Shown piece after piece: positions 1 through 11,643 of a stretch of 64,000 nucleotides of DNA. The stretch covers positions 35,982 to 99,981 of the forward strand of contig JAJFGK010000077.1 of NCBI GenBank assembly GCA_021776195.1, written 5' to 3'. Positions within the stretch are counted from its first letter, which is position 1. Each line of letters begins with the position of its first letter. The notes below the pieces were generated by a model, which did no database searches, was not told the origin of the DNA, and saw only the letters and a program-made list of their open reading frames with translations. Source of the DNA: Kiloniellaceae bacterium (GTDB lineage: Bacteria; Pseudomonadota; Alphaproteobacteria; Kiloniellales; Kiloniellaceae). Made by a program: the position numbers and the translations under genes.

Positions 1-1
1 C

Positions 2-1432
2 ATGCGGGTTTTGATTTCGCTCTTTGCCTCTCTTCGTCGCTCCAGCGCCGGTGTGGGCCGCTTGCCCTGGCCGCAGGAGGCCGGAAGCATGACCCGCCTG
101 GCCCTGCCCCTGGCGCTCGGCGAGCTCTCGTTCGTGCTGATCACGGCCACGGACTTTTTGATGATCGGCTGGCTCGGCCAGCGCGAGCTGGCCGCCGCTG
201 CGCTCGGTCTCAACTGGGTCTGGCTGATCCATTCCCTGGACCTCGGCACCCTGGGCGCCTTGGCGCCGATTGCCGCCCAGGCTCTGGGCGCCCGCTCGCT
301 CCGGCTGGTCCGCCGAACCATCCGGCAGGGCTTCTGGGTAGCCCTGACCATGGCGCCGATCACCCTCTTTGCCTTGTGGCACACCCAGACCGTACTGGTC
401 TGGCTCGGCCAGGACCCTGATCTGGCCGCCTTGAGCTCGCCCTATATCCGGACGCTCTCGCTGGGCATTCCGGCCTCGCTGGGAACCGTCGTTCTGTGGA
501 ACCTCTTCAGCACCCATGGACGGGCCGGCGTTCCCATGGCGGTGGCGAATTGCGGCATCTTGCTGAACGCGCTGCTCGACTATTTGTTGATCTTCGGCCT
601 TGCCGATTGGCCTGGCCTGGGCCTCATCGGCGCCGGCGTCGCCAGCGCGGCGGTCCACTGGTTCATCTTCCTTGCCCTGTTAATCATGACCCTGCGCGAC
701 CGCCGTTTTCGCCGCTATGCGCTTTTCGGGCGGTTTTGGCGGTCCGACTGGCCGCGCTACCGCGAAATTCTCAGGGTCGGCCTGCCACTCGGTCTTTCGC
801 TGGTTGTCGAGATGGGCTTCTTCTCCGCCACGACCTTTCTGGTCGGCCACTATGACCCGGCCGCCTTGGCGGCCCATGCCGTGGCCTTGCAGATCGCCGG
901 TGTCGTCTACATGCTGGCGGTCGGCCTTGGCTTCGCCGCCAGCATTCGCGTCGGGCACGCGGTCGGCGCGGGTCAGCCCGACCAGGTCCGTCTGCGCGGC
1001 TGGGTCGCCGTCCAGCTTGCCATCGCGACCATGCTGCCGATCTGCCTCGTCCTGTTCCTCTTCGGTCCCGAGATCATGTCGATGTTCACCGATCCCGACG
1101 GTCTACCCGATGCCGCCTTTGTCACCACAGGCACCCTGCTGCTGCAGATTGCCGCCGCCTTTCTGGTCTTCGACGCGGCCCGGGCGGCCCTGCACGGCGG
1201 CCTCGCCGGATTGAAGGACACCCGTGTCCCAATGCTCTACCAGATCCTGGGTTTTTGGGTGGTGGGCCTGGGCACGGCCTGGGGCTCGGCGGCCTTTTGG
1301 GATGGCGGGGCCAGCGGTGTCTGGTGGGGTATCACCGTCGGCACGTCAACCGGCGCCCTATTGCTGCTTTGGCGTTGGAGCCAACGCTGTCCGGCTGGAG
1401 GCCTACGGCCAGCTACCGAGACTGCCGGTTGA
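2..1432 (+). CDS. MATE family multidrug/toxin efflux transporter
   Basis: A 476-residue polytopic membrane protein, the usual length for the MATE (multi-antimicrobial extrusion) family, which exports cationic drugs and metabolites in exchange for Na+ or H+. About twelve hydrophobic segments form two homologous halves. Typical MATE stretches are [20 protein letters not shown] near the N-terminus and [20 protein letters not shown] in the second half. The first ATG lies at base 2, so the true start could be upstream of the window or at a later Met. The 3' end overlaps the convergent cytochrome gene by 20 bp. The substrate cannot be read from sequence. Confidence 0.9.
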   Translation: MRVLISLFASLRRSSAGVGRLPWPQEAGSMTRLALPLALGELSFVLITATDFLMIGWLGQRELAAAALGLNWVWLIHSLDLGTLGALAPIAAQALGARSLRLVRRTIRQGFWVALTMAPITLFALWHTQTVLVWLGQDPDLAALSSPYIRTLSLGIPASLGTVVLWNLFSTHGRAGVPMAVANCGILLNALLDYLLIFGLADWPGLGLIGAGVASAAVHWFIFLALLIMTLRDRRFRRYALFGRFWRSDWPRYREILRVGLPLGLSLVVEMGFFSATTFLVGHYDPAALAAHAVALQIAGVVYMLAVGLGFAASIRVGHAVGAGQPDQVRLRGWVAVQLAIATMLPICLVLFLFGPEIMSMFTDPDGLPDAAFVTTGTLLLQIAAAFLVFDAARAALHGGLAGLKDTRVPMLYQILGFWVVGLGTAWGSAAFWDGGASGVWWGITVGTSTGALLLLWRWSQRCPAGGLRPATETAG

Positions 1433-1847
1433 GGGCTTCGTGGCGCTGACGCAGGACCGGCGGCCAGGTCGACTTGATGTAGGCCAAAGCCGCCCAAATC
1501 TCGTCATCGGTCAGTTGATTGGCGAATCCCGGCATGTCGCTCTCATAGTCCGCCAGCATCCCGGCGGGGCCGATCTTCGTGATCTTGAAGAGCAGGTCAT
1601 CCGGGTGATGCCAGGTGTGGCCCGTCTCGTCGTGAGGCGGCGCCGGGAGGCGGCCGTCGGCCTTGCGCTGCTGCCAGTTAGGCTGGCCTTCGAGCGCCTT
1701 GCCGTGGCAAGAGGCGCAGGCCCGGTCATAGACCTGCTGGCCGAGCGCCACCTGGGCGGGGTTGTCGGGATCGGCAAGCGGCCGGACCTCCGCGAGGGCG
1801 GCTCCGGCAAGGAGCAGGGCCAGCAGGCCGGCGGTCAGGCCGCGCAC
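1413..1847 (-). CDS. small secreted class I cytochrome c
   Basis: A 144-residue protein with a Sec signal peptide ([12 protein letters not shown], residues 8-19) and one haem-binding motif CASCH (Cys44, Cys47, His48). Met105 in SDMPGF is a plausible second axial ligand, so this is a periplasmic monohaem electron carrier of the cytochrome c/CccA type. The C-terminal [15 protein letters not shown] is the usual last helix. The start is GTG and overlaps the rodA stop by one base (TAGTG), so it is probably translated in the mreBCD-mrdA-rodA transcript. Its redox partner is unknown, and a link with elongation is positional only. Confidence 0.88.
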   Translation of the reverse strand: MRGLTAGLLALLLAGAALAEVRPLADPDNPAQVALGQQVYDRACASCHGKALEGQPNWQQRKADGRLPAPPHDETGHTWHHPDDLLFKITKIGPAGMLADYESDMPGFANQLTDDEIWAALAYIKSTWPPVLRQRHEALNRQSR

Positions 1848-2998
1848 TAGTCGTCCTCCAGCGGGCCGCGCCGGCCGATGCGAATATCGCGGTGGATATA
1901 GGCGCTCATGACCAGACCGAGGCCGGCCAGCACGGTCAACATGGCGGTGCCGCCGTAGGAGATCAGCGGCAGCGGCACGCCGACCACCGGGATCAGGCCC
2001 ATCACCATGGCGACGTTGATGAAAACGTAGAGAAAGAAGTTGACCGTCAGCCCGACCGCGAGCAGGCGGCCGAAATGGTTACGGCAACGCAGGGCGATGG
2101 CGAAACCGTAGACCAGCACCAGGATGTATAGGCCCAACAGTCCGAGGCCGCCGATCATGCCGAACTCTTCGGCCATCATGGTGAAGATGAAGTCGGTCTG
2201 CTTTTCCGGCAGGAACCCCAGATGCGACTGGCTGCCCTGCAGGAAGCCCTTGCCGGAAAGCCCACCGGAGCCCAGCGCGATCTTGGCCTGGGACAGGTGA
2301 TAACCGGCGCCCAAGGGGTCGATTTCGGGATTGATAAAGGTCAGGACCCGCTGTCTTTGGTAGTCGTGGAGGAACTGCCAGCCGATCGGTATCGCGGCCA
2401 GTCCGCCGGCGAAGACCACCGCGAACTTCCACCAGCGAACCCCGGCACAGAAGAAGACCGCCGCACCCCCCATCAACAGCATCCCGGTGGTGCCCAGATC
2501 GGGCTGCTTCAGCACCAGGGCGGCCGGGGCGAGGGCGACGAAAATCGGCGGCACCAAAACGAAGGGCCGGCCGATATCCTCCGGCGCGATACCATGAAAA
2601 TAGCGGGCCAGGGCCATCACCAGCGCCACCTTCATGACCTCGGAGGGCTGCAGCTGGATGACCCGCAGATCGATCCAACGCTGCGCGCCCATGCCCACGC
2701 TCCCCATCACCTCGACCAGGACCAGCAGCGACAGGGCGCCGAGATAGATGACATAGGAAAAGCGAAACCAGATGCGGATATCGATCAGCGCCAGGACCAG
2801 CATGACGACCAGCCCAATTCCGAAACGGACGGCCTGCCGCGACGCCCAGGGGCTGAAGGACCCGTTCGCGGCGGAATAGAGCATGGCGACGCCGACAGTG
2901 GCGATGATCGAGACCAGGATCACCAGACCCCAGTTGACCTGCCAGATCTTGTCGCCGAGCGTCAGCTCGGGGGCCCTTTGGAAGCTTCCCAGTGTCAT
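1847..2998 (-). CDS. rodA: rod-shape peptidoglycan glycosyltransferase RodA
   Basis: A 383-residue SEDS-family protein with about ten membrane helices. RodA polymerises lipid II into glycan strands in the elongasome, paired with PBP2. Family segments seen are [50 protein letters not shown] and the C-terminal [15 protein letters not shown]. The order mreB-mreC-mreD-mrdA-rodA is the standard elongation cluster. Only three bases separate it from the mrdA stop, so it is co-transcribed and probably translationally coupled. Confidence 0.96.
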   Translation of the reverse strand: MTLGSFQRAPELTLGDKIWQVNWGLVILVSIIATVGVAMLYSAANGSFSPWASRQAVRFGIGLVVMLVLALIDIRIWFRFSYVIYLGALSLLVLVEVMGSVGMGAQRWIDLRVIQLQPSEVMKVALVMALARYFHGIAPEDIGRPFVLVPPIFVALAPAALVLKQPDLGTTGMLLMGGAAVFFCAGVRWWKFAVVFAGGLAAIPIGWQFLHDYQRQRVLTFINPEIDPLGAGYHLSQAKIALGSGGLSGKGFLQGSQSHLGFLPEKQTDFIFTMMAEEFGMIGGLGLLGLYILVLVYGFAIALRCRNHFGRLLAVGLTVNFFLYVFINVAMVMGLIPVVGVPLPLISYGGTAMLTVLAGLGLVMSAYIHRDIRIGRRGPLEDD

Positions 2999-3001
2999 GG
3001 C

Positions 3002-4900
3002 TCAGGCATCGTCCTCGTCGCCTCCGGGCACCGCCGCCAGAAGCGGAACGGCGGGTTGACCGGCAGGGTCCCGGCGTTGGGTCTCCAACATGATGTCGCG
3101 CGCGACCGGCGCCGCGTACTTCGAACCGCCGCCGTGCTCGATCACCACCGCGCAGGCATAGCGCGGACGGTCGATCGGTGCGAAGCAAACGAAGAGACCG
3201 TGATCGCGCCGCCGCCAGGGCAGCTGCTCGTTCTTGGTGACACCGGCGCGGCGTTCGGCCAGGGAGATGCGACGCACCTGAGACGTCCCGGTCTTTCCGG
3301 CCATCTCCCAGCCTTCCTGTTCGATCCGGTACTTGTGCGCCGTTCCGCGCTTGTGGTTGATCACCAGGTCCATGGCCTTGTGGATGACGCTCAGATAGCG
3401 CTCGTTGATGCCAAGGGACGGGAATTGCGGCTCTGCCACGGCCTCGGCGCCTTCCGTTGGCTCCTCGGCACGAATGCCGCGGGCCAGACGGGGTACGACC
3501 GCCCGGCCGGTGGCGAGCCGCGCGGTCATGGTGGCAAGTTGCAGCGGCGTGGTCAGAACGAAGCCCTGGCCAATCGCGGTGATCAGTGTCTCGCCGCCCT
3601 GCCAGGCTTCGCCGATCACCGCCTCCTTCCAGGCCTTGGTCGGTATGGTGCCACCGCGCTCGTGCGGCAGGTCGATCCCGGTTTCGGCCCCCAGCCCCAG
3701 GCGCCGCGCCATCTCGGCGATCTTGTCGACCCCGACCTTGCGCGCCACGTCGTAGAAGAAAACATCGCAGGATTGCTGAATCGCTCCGGTCATCTCAAGC
3801 CAGCCGTGGCCGGGCCTTTTCCAGCAGTGGAACTTGGCATTGCCCAGTTTCATGAAGCCGGGGCAGTAGGCGCGGTAGGCCGGGCTGATGCCGGCCTCCA
3901 TGGCGGCCAGTGCCACCACCATCTTGAAGGTCGAGCCCGGCGCGAAGTTACCGTTGATCGATTTGTTGGTCAGAGGATGCAGGGGATTGTTGTTGAGGGC
4001 GGCCCAGTCGCTGTTCGAAATTCCGAGATTGAACAGGTTGGGGTCGTAGCTGGGCACCGATGACAGCGCCAGGACATCGCCGTTCTGGACATCCATGACC
4101 ACCGCCGCGGCACTGCGCTCGCTCATCAGGCGTTGATGCACATAGCCCTGAAGACCGGTGTCGAGCGTGAGCACCAGTTCGTTGCCGGGCTTGCCTTCCT
4201 GCCGGTTCAGTTCGCGGATCACCCGGCCAAAGGCATTGACCTCGATCTGACTGGTTCCCGCCGTGCCGCGCAGCAACAGGTCGTACTGCCGCTCGGTCCC
4301 GCTCTTGCCGATCCGAAATCCCGGCAGCTCCAGCAGCGGATCGCCGGTCAGGTCCTTCTCGGCGACCGCCGCCACATAGCCGATGGCATGGGCCATGGGC
4401 TCGCCGAAGGGATAGTCCCGGGTCTCGCCGGCCTCGATCGAGATCCCCGGCAGGTCGGGACTGTGGACCTCGACGCGGGCCACCTCGGCCCAGGTCAGGT
4501 TGTCGCGAACCCGGACCGGCACGAAGCCCCGCCGACGCCCGACGTCGCGCAGCACGCGCTTGCGGTCGTGGTCGCTGAGTTCGATGACTTCGCCCAGCAG
4601 ATCCAGTGTCTTTTCCACCTCGGGGCTGTGCTCGCGAACCAGGACGACGCGGAAGTTCTGCTGGTTGCGCGCCAGGGCCCGGCCGAAACGGTCGACGATC
4701 TGGCCGCGCGGCGGCGGCAGGAGACGCAGGTTGATGCGGTTGTCTTCGGCCAGTGTCTTGTAGCGGTCGGCCTCGACGACCTGCAGGTAGTACATCCGCC
4801 CCGCCAGAAGCGACATCAGACCCAACTGGGCGCCGCCGACCAGCAGAGCACGGCGGGCAAAGACCCGGTAGCGTTCGTTTTCTTCGTGGTTCTGTGCCAT
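3002..4900 (-). CDS. mrdA: penicillin-binding protein 2 (elongasome transpeptidase)
   Basis: A 632-residue class B PBP that cross-links peptidoglycan during lateral growth. There is a short cytoplasmic N-terminus, one membrane anchor (about residues 17-36), a PBP dimerisation domain (RGQIVDRFGRALARN near 65-79), and a transpeptidase domain. Catalytic motifs are S323-T-F-K326, S377-C-D379 and K536-T-G538. All key residues are intact. It lies between mreD and rodA in the normal gene order. Confidence 0.96.
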   Translation of the reverse strand: MAQNHEENERYRVFARRALLVGGAQLGLMSLLAGRMYYLQVVEADRYKTLAEDNRINLRLLPPPRGQIVDRFGRALARNQQNFRVVLVREHSPEVEKTLDLLGEVIELSDHDRKRVLRDVGRRRGFVPVRVRDNLTWAEVARVEVHSPDLPGISIEAGETRDYPFGEPMAHAIGYVAAVAEKDLTGDPLLELPGFRIGKSGTERQYDLLLRGTAGTSQIEVNAFGRVIRELNRQEGKPGNELVLTLDTGLQGYVHQRLMSERSAAAVVMDVQNGDVLALSSVPSYDPNLFNLGISNSDWAALNNNPLHPLTNKSINGNFAPGSTFKMVVALAAMEAGISPAYRAYCPGFMKLGNAKFHCWKRPGHGWLEMTGAIQQSCDVFFYDVARKVGVDKIAEMARRLGLGAETGIDLPHERGGTIPTKAWKEAVIGEAWQGGETLITAIGQGFVLTTPLQLATMTARLATGRAVVPRLARGIRAEEPTEGAEAVAEPQFPSLGINERYLSVIHKAMDLVINHKRGTAHKYRIEQEGWEMAGKTGTSQVRRISLAERRAGVTKNEQLPWRRRDHGLFVCFAPIDRPRYACAVVIEHGGGSKYAAPVARDIMLETQRRDPAGQPAVPLLAAVPGGDEDDA

Positions 4901-4918
4901 GAAGGGCGATGCCCGCTC

Positions 4919-5428
4919 TCAAGCCTCGAAGATGCGCTGGCCCTGGATCATGATCCAGGCAAAGCAAGGATAGACGGCAATGGTCAAAAGGTACTGGAAA
5001 AAGATCGGCCGTGGATCGAAGTAGGCGGTGCTGGCCAGACAGGTGAGGCCCCAGGCCAGCGCCAACGCAGCAGCCGCAAGGGCCATGAAAACCGCCCAGA
5101 TGAGCACAAAGGAGGCCGACAGGAAGAGCTTGCGCTGACGGTCCACCACGACCTGCAACAGCAGGAAAACCACGATGGACACGCCCGGCGGCCCGCCAGA
5201 GAGCAGATCTTGCAGCAGCCCGATGGTACCAACCGCCCAGACCGGCAGCAACTGCGGCTTGTGAACCAGCCAGTAGAAGACCGCGATCAGGGTCATCGCC
5301 GGCATGATGGCCGAGAACTCGGGCAGGCGGAAGGGCACCGTGCTGAGAATTGCCAAGAAGAGGGTCACCAGAAACGGAAAGAGCGAACGGGCCAGGTAGT
5401 CGAGACGGTGCCAAAGACCCTGTTTCAC
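4919..5428 (-). CDS. mreD: rod-shape determining membrane protein MreD
   Basis: A 169-residue protein with about five hydrophobic helices, the size and profile of MreD, which links MreC and the elongasome in the inner membrane. I start it at GTG 5428 (first residues VKQGLWHRL), not at upstream in-frame codons, because this GTG overlaps the mreC stop as GTGA, a classic translational coupling junction. A longer version would only add a low-complexity Gly/Arg N-terminus lying inside mreC. MreD sequences are poorly conserved; context carries much of the call. Confidence 0.9.
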   Translation of the reverse strand: MKQGLWHRLDYLARSLFPFLVTLFLAILSTVPFRLPEFSAIMPAMTLIAVFYWLVHKPQLLPVWAVGTIGLLQDLLSGGPPGVSIVVFLLLQVVVDRQRKLFLSASFVLIWAVFMALAAAALALAWGLTCLASTAYFDPRPIFFQYLLTIAVYPCFAWIMIQGQRIFEA

Positions 5429-6324
5429 CGCGCCCCCGCCGCCGCATCCGGTCCGTCGCCACGACGCGGCTGAACCATCGAGCGCAAGAGCCCGGGAAGT
5501 TCGTAGTCGATCATGCGGACGAATTCCATGTGGTCCCAATCGATGAAGGGCTGAACCTGGATCGAGCCTTCCTCGACGGCGGAGACCACCCCAACCGGCA
5601 GACCGGGCGGGAACACGCCACCGTGGCCAGAGGTCGCCACCAGATCGCCGACGGAGATTTCATCTTGCGGATCGAGGTAGAGCAACTTGGGATGCGCGGT
5701 ATTGTCGCCGCCGAGAACCGCCCTGTCGCGGCGCCCGCCAACCGTCACCGGCACGCGCGAATTCATATCGGTCAACAAGAGAACCCGCGCCGAACGGGAT
5801 CCGACCTCCGCCACCCGGCCCACCAGTCCCGCCCCGGTGACCACCGCCTGGCCCTTGGCGGCGCCGTGGACTTCACCGGCATTGACCAGAACCGAACGGA
5901 CAAAAGCGCCGCCGGGATCGCCCACGACGCGCGCCGAGACGTAGTGCAGGGCGGGATCGGGGGCGAGGTTGGCCAGCTCGCGCAGCGCCAGGTTTTCGGA
6001 TTCCAATCGCCGTGCCGCGCTCTGCCAGAGCGTGAGACGTTCGTTCTCGCTGCGCAGGGCGATGTTTTGACGGCGCAGATTGGTCAATTCCTCGGCACTG
6101 GCGATCATATCGCCCAGGCTGTCGATGGGACGGGTCAGGAGATCCAGAATGGGCGCCACGCCATCGACCACCGCGACCCGTGCCTGCTCGACGATGCGAA
6201 CGTCGGAGCGACCCATGATCATCAGCGCGAACGCGAAGACGAGAAAAAAGATGAAGGCCGCGCGCGATGCCCACGCCCTGAGAGGCGTTGCGACACCCGT
6301 CGTGGAATTTGGCATCCTTGCCAC
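5425..6324 (-). CDS. mreC: rod-shape determining protein MreC
   Basis: A 299-residue bitopic protein with one N-terminal membrane helix (about residues 22-40), a coiled coil rich in Arg/Glu/Leu (residues 70-110, LRRQNIALRSENERLTLW), then the beta-rich MreC domain (RVVGDPGGAFVRSVLVNAGE, GLVGRVAEVG). MreC is the periplasmic scaffold that binds PBP2 and RodA. It is followed by mreD with a 4-bp overlap. A 333-bp spacer separates it from mreB upstream, so mreCD-mrdA-rodA may have their own promoter. Confidence 0.95.
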   Translation of the reverse strand: MARMPNSTTGVATPLRAWASRAAFIFFLVFAFALMIMGRSDVRIVEQARVAVVDGVAPILDLLTRPIDSLGDMIASAEELTNLRRQNIALRSENERLTLWQSAARRLESENLALRELANLAPDPALHYVSARVVGDPGGAFVRSVLVNAGEVHGAAKGQAVVTGAGLVGRVAEVGSRSARVLLLTDMNSRVPVTVGGRRDRAVLGGDNTAHPKLLYLDPQDEISVGDLVATSGHGGVFPPGLPVGVVSAVEEGSIQVQPFIDWDHMEFVRMIDYELPGLLRSMVQPRRGDGPDAAAGAR

Positions 6325-6657
6325 TATTCCTCCCGCGCCTTTGCCTTCTCAGTGCCCCCCCGCGCCACCTGGAAACCGGTGACCCCCAGCGGCGGGCGCG
6401 CTAAGGTTAGCCCAATCACGCGATTCCCGGCCACTTTATCGCCTTATCAGGATCCGCGGATTCTAAGTCAATACAGAAAATCACTAAAGAAACCCTTGAT
6501 TTCTTGGCGCGCCAGAACTCCCGTAGAGGTGAGTCTGCCTGATTCTAGAAGAAAAACCGCCCCAAAAGCATCCTCTATCTTCGGCCCCTCGGTTCCCTGG
6601 TTCAGACATCTGCGCGCGCCTTGCCCGGGGAAGGTCCGGTTGGGAGGCCGGAACCGG
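6325..6657. other. mreB-mreC intergenic spacer, no gene seen
   Basis: A 333-bp spacer with lower GC than its surroundings around 6460-6560. I found no convincing ORF or RNA. Just after the mreB stop there is a modest inverted repeat (CCGGTT ... AACCGG, about 6639-6657) without a T tract. It may hold a partial terminator for mreB and a promoter for mreCD. Confidence 0.4.
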
Positions 6658-7776
<1,119 letters not shown>

Positions 7777-7847
7777 TCAAGGCTCGATCCGCAACCGGCT
7801 CGCATTTCTCACTAGAATGAGACCGGCGGGATGCCCCTCAGGTCGAC

Positions 7848-7877
7848 ACTCTACATCTCAAGGTGGAGACTAGTCAA
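7848..7877 (-). promoter_or_regulatory. candidate sigma-70 type promoter for mreB
   Basis: On the minus strand, TTGACT (7877-7872) and TAGAGT (7853-7848) are separated by 18 bp, about 150 bp upstream of the mreB start. The match to consensus is fair in the -35 and weak in the -10 box. No experimental support. Confidence 0.3.
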
Positions 7878-7947
7878 AATTGGTTAACAAGTCATAAAGT
7901 ATGAGAGCAGGTGGGCCCTGGCGCACTTCCGCGAGGCGGTGTCGCGC

Positions 7948-8904
7948 TTAATCGTGCGCATAGTCGCCGGCGATGGCCGCATCGCCGATGTCGTCGTTGT
8001 AGAGCCCCTGAAAAGGGATCTGAAAGGGCTGGTCCCGGTCCTTGCGAAACACGGCAAAGACCATAATTTTTCTTGTAGAGGTGGTAGAAATCAGGCGTGC
8101 CAGCGCGCGGCTCAGGGCGGGCGACGTGGTCGAGCTGTTTCCGACTCGGCCAAAAACGCGCGCTTCCACCGCTCGCTTGAGGAGGGTCAGGCGCCCAAGC
8201 AGGGAAAAGGCGCGGAAATCCGGTTTGCCCAGCATGTCCTGCAGGCTCAACTGACGGTCGTCCAGCAGCACGGGGCCGGGAATCTCGCCCTGCGCGGCGT
8301 CGCGGGCCGGGCCGCCGGGTGCGCAGAGCACGCCCCGTCCGCCACGTTCGGCGAAGCCGAGCAGCAAGAGCCGGTAGCCGTTGGCCCGCGCCAGGTCGTG
8401 ATAGAGACCGGGGTGATAGGAGTAGAACCCGTGATTGACGTAGTAGACGAAGGGCATCACGTGGACCATCAGGCCGCCGGTTTCACAAAGAGCGTGAACG
8501 TTCTTGAAGACGCTGTGTTGATTGAAAACGTGCTCGCCGGTGCCGTTGTTGGTGACCAGGGAAAACCGTTCGGCATAGCCGTAGTCCTGTTCCAGGTCCC
8601 GGTTCAGGTCCATGATCAGACTGCCGTACTTTTCGTTCACGTCGATCGCCTTGTAGTCGGCGAAGCCGAGGGCCCGATAGAAGGCCTCGGTCTTGTCCAG
8701 ACGCTCCTTCTTGCCGGACTGGCGCAGTCCGGCCAGCGCCGCCTGATCGACCCGTGGGCTGTCGGCCAGTCGGTCGCAGACCCGCTCGAGCACCCTGTCG
8801 CCGGGCCGGAAGCGCTGATTGCCGAGCTCGATCACCGTCGGGCTCGGCGGCAGGGCCTCGATCAACGAGGCGGTCAGCAGCGTCATCAGCGGTGAAAAGG
8901 ACAT
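7948..8904 (-). CDS. putative SAM-dependent methyltransferase-like protein
   Basis: A 318-residue soluble protein. The segment TVIELGNQRF (about residues 23-32) resembles the glycine-containing motif I of class I SAM methyltransferases, and LVTNNGTGEHVFNQHSVFKN with the following LCETGGLMVHVMPF looks like the motif IV/V core in which a loop aspartate is replaced. YYVNHGFYSYHPGLYHDLA suggests an aromatic substrate-side region. The specificity is unknown. It lies 31 bp downstream of a 2OG-Fe(II) oxygenase-like gene in the same direction, so the pair may act on one small molecule. The fold call is moderate; a plain hypothetical protein is the alternative. Confidence 0.6.
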   Translation of the reverse strand: MSFSPLMTLLTASLIEALPPSPTVIELGNQRFRPGDRVLERVCDRLADSPRVDQAALAGLRQSGKKERLDKTEAFYRALGFADYKAIDVNEKYGSLIMDLNRDLEQDYGYAERFSLVTNNGTGEHVFNQHSVFKNVHALCETGGLMVHVMPFVYYVNHGFYSYHPGLYHDLARANGYRLLLLGFAERGGRGVLCAPGGPARDAAQGEIPGPVLLDDRQLSLQDMLGKPDFRAFSLLGRLTLLKRAVEARVFGRVGNSSTTSPALSRALARLISTTSTRKIMVFAVFRKDRDQPFQIPFQGLYNDDIGDAAIAGDYAHD

Positions 8905-8935
8905 GGCTCGTCTCGGCCCGGCAGGGCGCCCGATG

Positions 8936-9811
8936 TCATGCCGGCCAAAGGCTGAGCTTCTTCTTGGTCATGAAGAAGCCCTCCGGCGGGCCGACATAGC
9001 TTTCGCCGAGGAAATTGACATAGCGCCTCGGCCAGTCGGTCAGACCGCGCGGCGAAACACCGTGGACCGAATGGGGCGTGTTCAGCCACATCACCAAGGT
9101 ATTGGGCTCATAGGCGATAGTCTCGACTTTCTCCACGAGCTTGGGGTCGATGCGCGTCAGCGCCCGCATCGGACCCTTCTTGACGAAATCCGGATCCACC
9201 GGCTGATCGCTGCGATACCGCAGGGCGGGATCGCGGTAGCGATAGAGCTCGAGCTCACCGCCGCTGGAATCGTCGCCTTCGGCGCGAACATAGAGCAGGG
9301 CGGCGAAGAGCTTGTAGCAGCTGTCGGTATGAGGCCCGCGTACCGAGGTGACCTGGCTCACGGGGCTGTTGACCCCAAACTGGCAGTCGAGCTGGATGTC
9401 TTCGTTCTTGTTGGCCGGGTTATCCTCCGAGCCTGGCCGGCGAATGCCGCAGGTGAAGTCTTCCAGGGCCTTGCCATGGCTGGCCGCGACCCCCGGGTGG
9501 CTGCGATCGAGCACCGCGCGCCAAAGCCGGATGGCCTCGAGGTAGAACTCGCGCGAGCAATGATAGGCGAAGAACGCGCGCCAAGAGTCCGCAAAGACCG
9601 GATTGTCGATCACCTCCAGGGCCGATTTGAGATAGAGCGTGTTGTTCTTCAAGGTCCCTGCCCCGGCGACCGTGGCGATGTCCGGATAGCGCGCGGACAG
9701 CTCGGCATAGAGGTCGGGCGGCAGCGCCTCGCGGATCACCAGATAGGGCGCCGGATCGAAGCGGATGTCGGCGGTAGCGCTTTTGGACAGGACCGAACAG
9801 GGGTTGGACAG
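8936..9811 (-). CDS. 2OG-Fe(II) oxygenase-like protein, apparent CTG start
   Basis: A protein of about 291 residues with a cupin-type 2-oxoglutarate/Fe(II) dioxygenase signature: GPHTDS gives the HxD pair and NTPHSVHGVSPR the distal His plus Arg. The first canonical start in frame is GTG 9739, but it falls inside a family-like N-terminal stretch (IRFDPAPYLVIREALPPDLY), so translation should begin upstream. No ATG, GTG or TTG exists between it and the in-frame stop at 9827-9829. A CTG at 9811 lies 8 nt after a strong GGAGG, and I use it as the start. A canonical-only annotation would give 8936-9739. Substrate unknown; probably paired with the downstream methyltransferase-like gene. Confidence 0.7.
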   Translation of the reverse strand: MSNPCSVLSKSATADIRFDPAPYLVIREALPPDLYAELSARYPDIATVAGAGTLKNNTLYLKSALEVIDNPVFADSWRAFFAYHCSREFYLEAIRLWRAVLDRSHPGVAASHGKALEDFTCGIRRPGSEDNPANKNEDIQLDCQFGVNSPVSQVTSVRGPHTDSCYKLFAALLYVRAEGDDSSGGELELYRYRDPALRYRSDQPVDPDFVKKGPMRALTRIDPKLVEKVETIAYEPNTLVMWLNTPHSVHGVSPRGLTDWPRRYVNFLGESYVGPPEGFFMTKKKLSLWPA

Positions 9812-9895
9812 GGTCGTATCCTCCTTTTACGCGCCGCTGCCTCCAGGCCACGGGCTGGACCGCCCGCGGCCGGAGACTCTATGTACAGCGATCGC

Positions 9896-10972
<1,077 letters not shown>

Positions 10973-11009
10973 TTACCGCTGCACGGTTGGAAAATCCAGC
11001 CCCCGCCGC

Positions 11010-11525
11010 CTACATCTTCTGCGCGCCGCGGGAAATCGCGACCACGCCGGTGCGGCAGAGGTCGACGAGTCCGAGCGGCCGCATCAGCTCGATGAAACGG
11101 TCGAGCTTGTCGGGTCGGTGGGATGTTTGAAAGATGAAGTAGTCGAGCCCCGCGTCGACCACCTCGGCGGAAAAGATGTCGGCGATCCGCAGCGCCTCGA
11201 CGCGTTTCTCGCCGGTTCCGGCCACTTTGACCAGCGCCAGCTCGCGTTCCACCGCCGCGCCATAGTCGGTCAGGTCGCTGACCTGGTGGACTGGCACCAG
11301 CCGCTCCAGCTGGGCGCGGATCTGATCGAGCACCTGCGGCGTCCCGCTGGTGACGATGGTGATGCGCGAAATGTGGCGCTCCATATCGACCTCGGTCACC
11401 GTGAGGCTCTGGATGTTGTAGCCGCGTCCCGAAAAGAGGCCAATGACCCGCGCCAGCACGCCGGGTTCATTGTCTACCATCACCGCGAAAATTCGCTTCT
11501 CGCTTGCCGTATCCACCGCTGCCAT
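11010..11525 (-). CDS. ilvH: acetolactate synthase small (regulatory) subunit
   Basis: A 171-residue protein with an N-terminal ACT domain (FAVMVDNEPGVLARVIGLFS, then GYNIQSLTV) and the ALS small-subunit C-terminal domain. It binds valine and tunes the catalytic subunit. It lies between ilvB and ilvC. The start region is odd: a strong AAGGAG is 33 nt from the ATG, with an 8-bp hairpin between them (see separate entry). Confidence 0.95.
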   Translation of the reverse strand: MAAVDTASEKRIFAVMVDNEPGVLARVIGLFSGRGYNIQSLTVTEVDMERHISRITIVTSGTPQVLDQIRAQLERLVPVHQVSDLTDYGAAVERELALVKVAGTGEKRVEALRIADIFSAEVVDAGLDYFIFQTSHRPDKLDRFIELMRPLGLVDLCRTGVVAISRGAQKM

Positions 11526-11536
11526 GGTCTTTTTTC

Positions 11537-11564
11537 AGCGTCCCGCTGGAGGGACGCTCTCCTT
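11537..11564 (-). promoter_or_regulatory. AAGGAG followed by hairpin before ilvH start
   Basis: On the minus strand AAGGAG (11564-11559) is immediately followed by AGCGTCCC-TCCAGC-GGGACGCT (8-bp stem, 11558-11537), then 11 nt to the ilvH ATG (11525). Looping out the stem would put the Shine-Dalgarno at a functional distance. No other good ribosome site is seen. Confidence 0.45.
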
Positions 11565-11643
11565 TTCGTTTCGCGCGTTTTCAGGGTTAAGCTTGTCGGA
11601 TCCGCGTCGCCGGCGGGATCTGTTCGGACCCAGGCCCGCCGCC

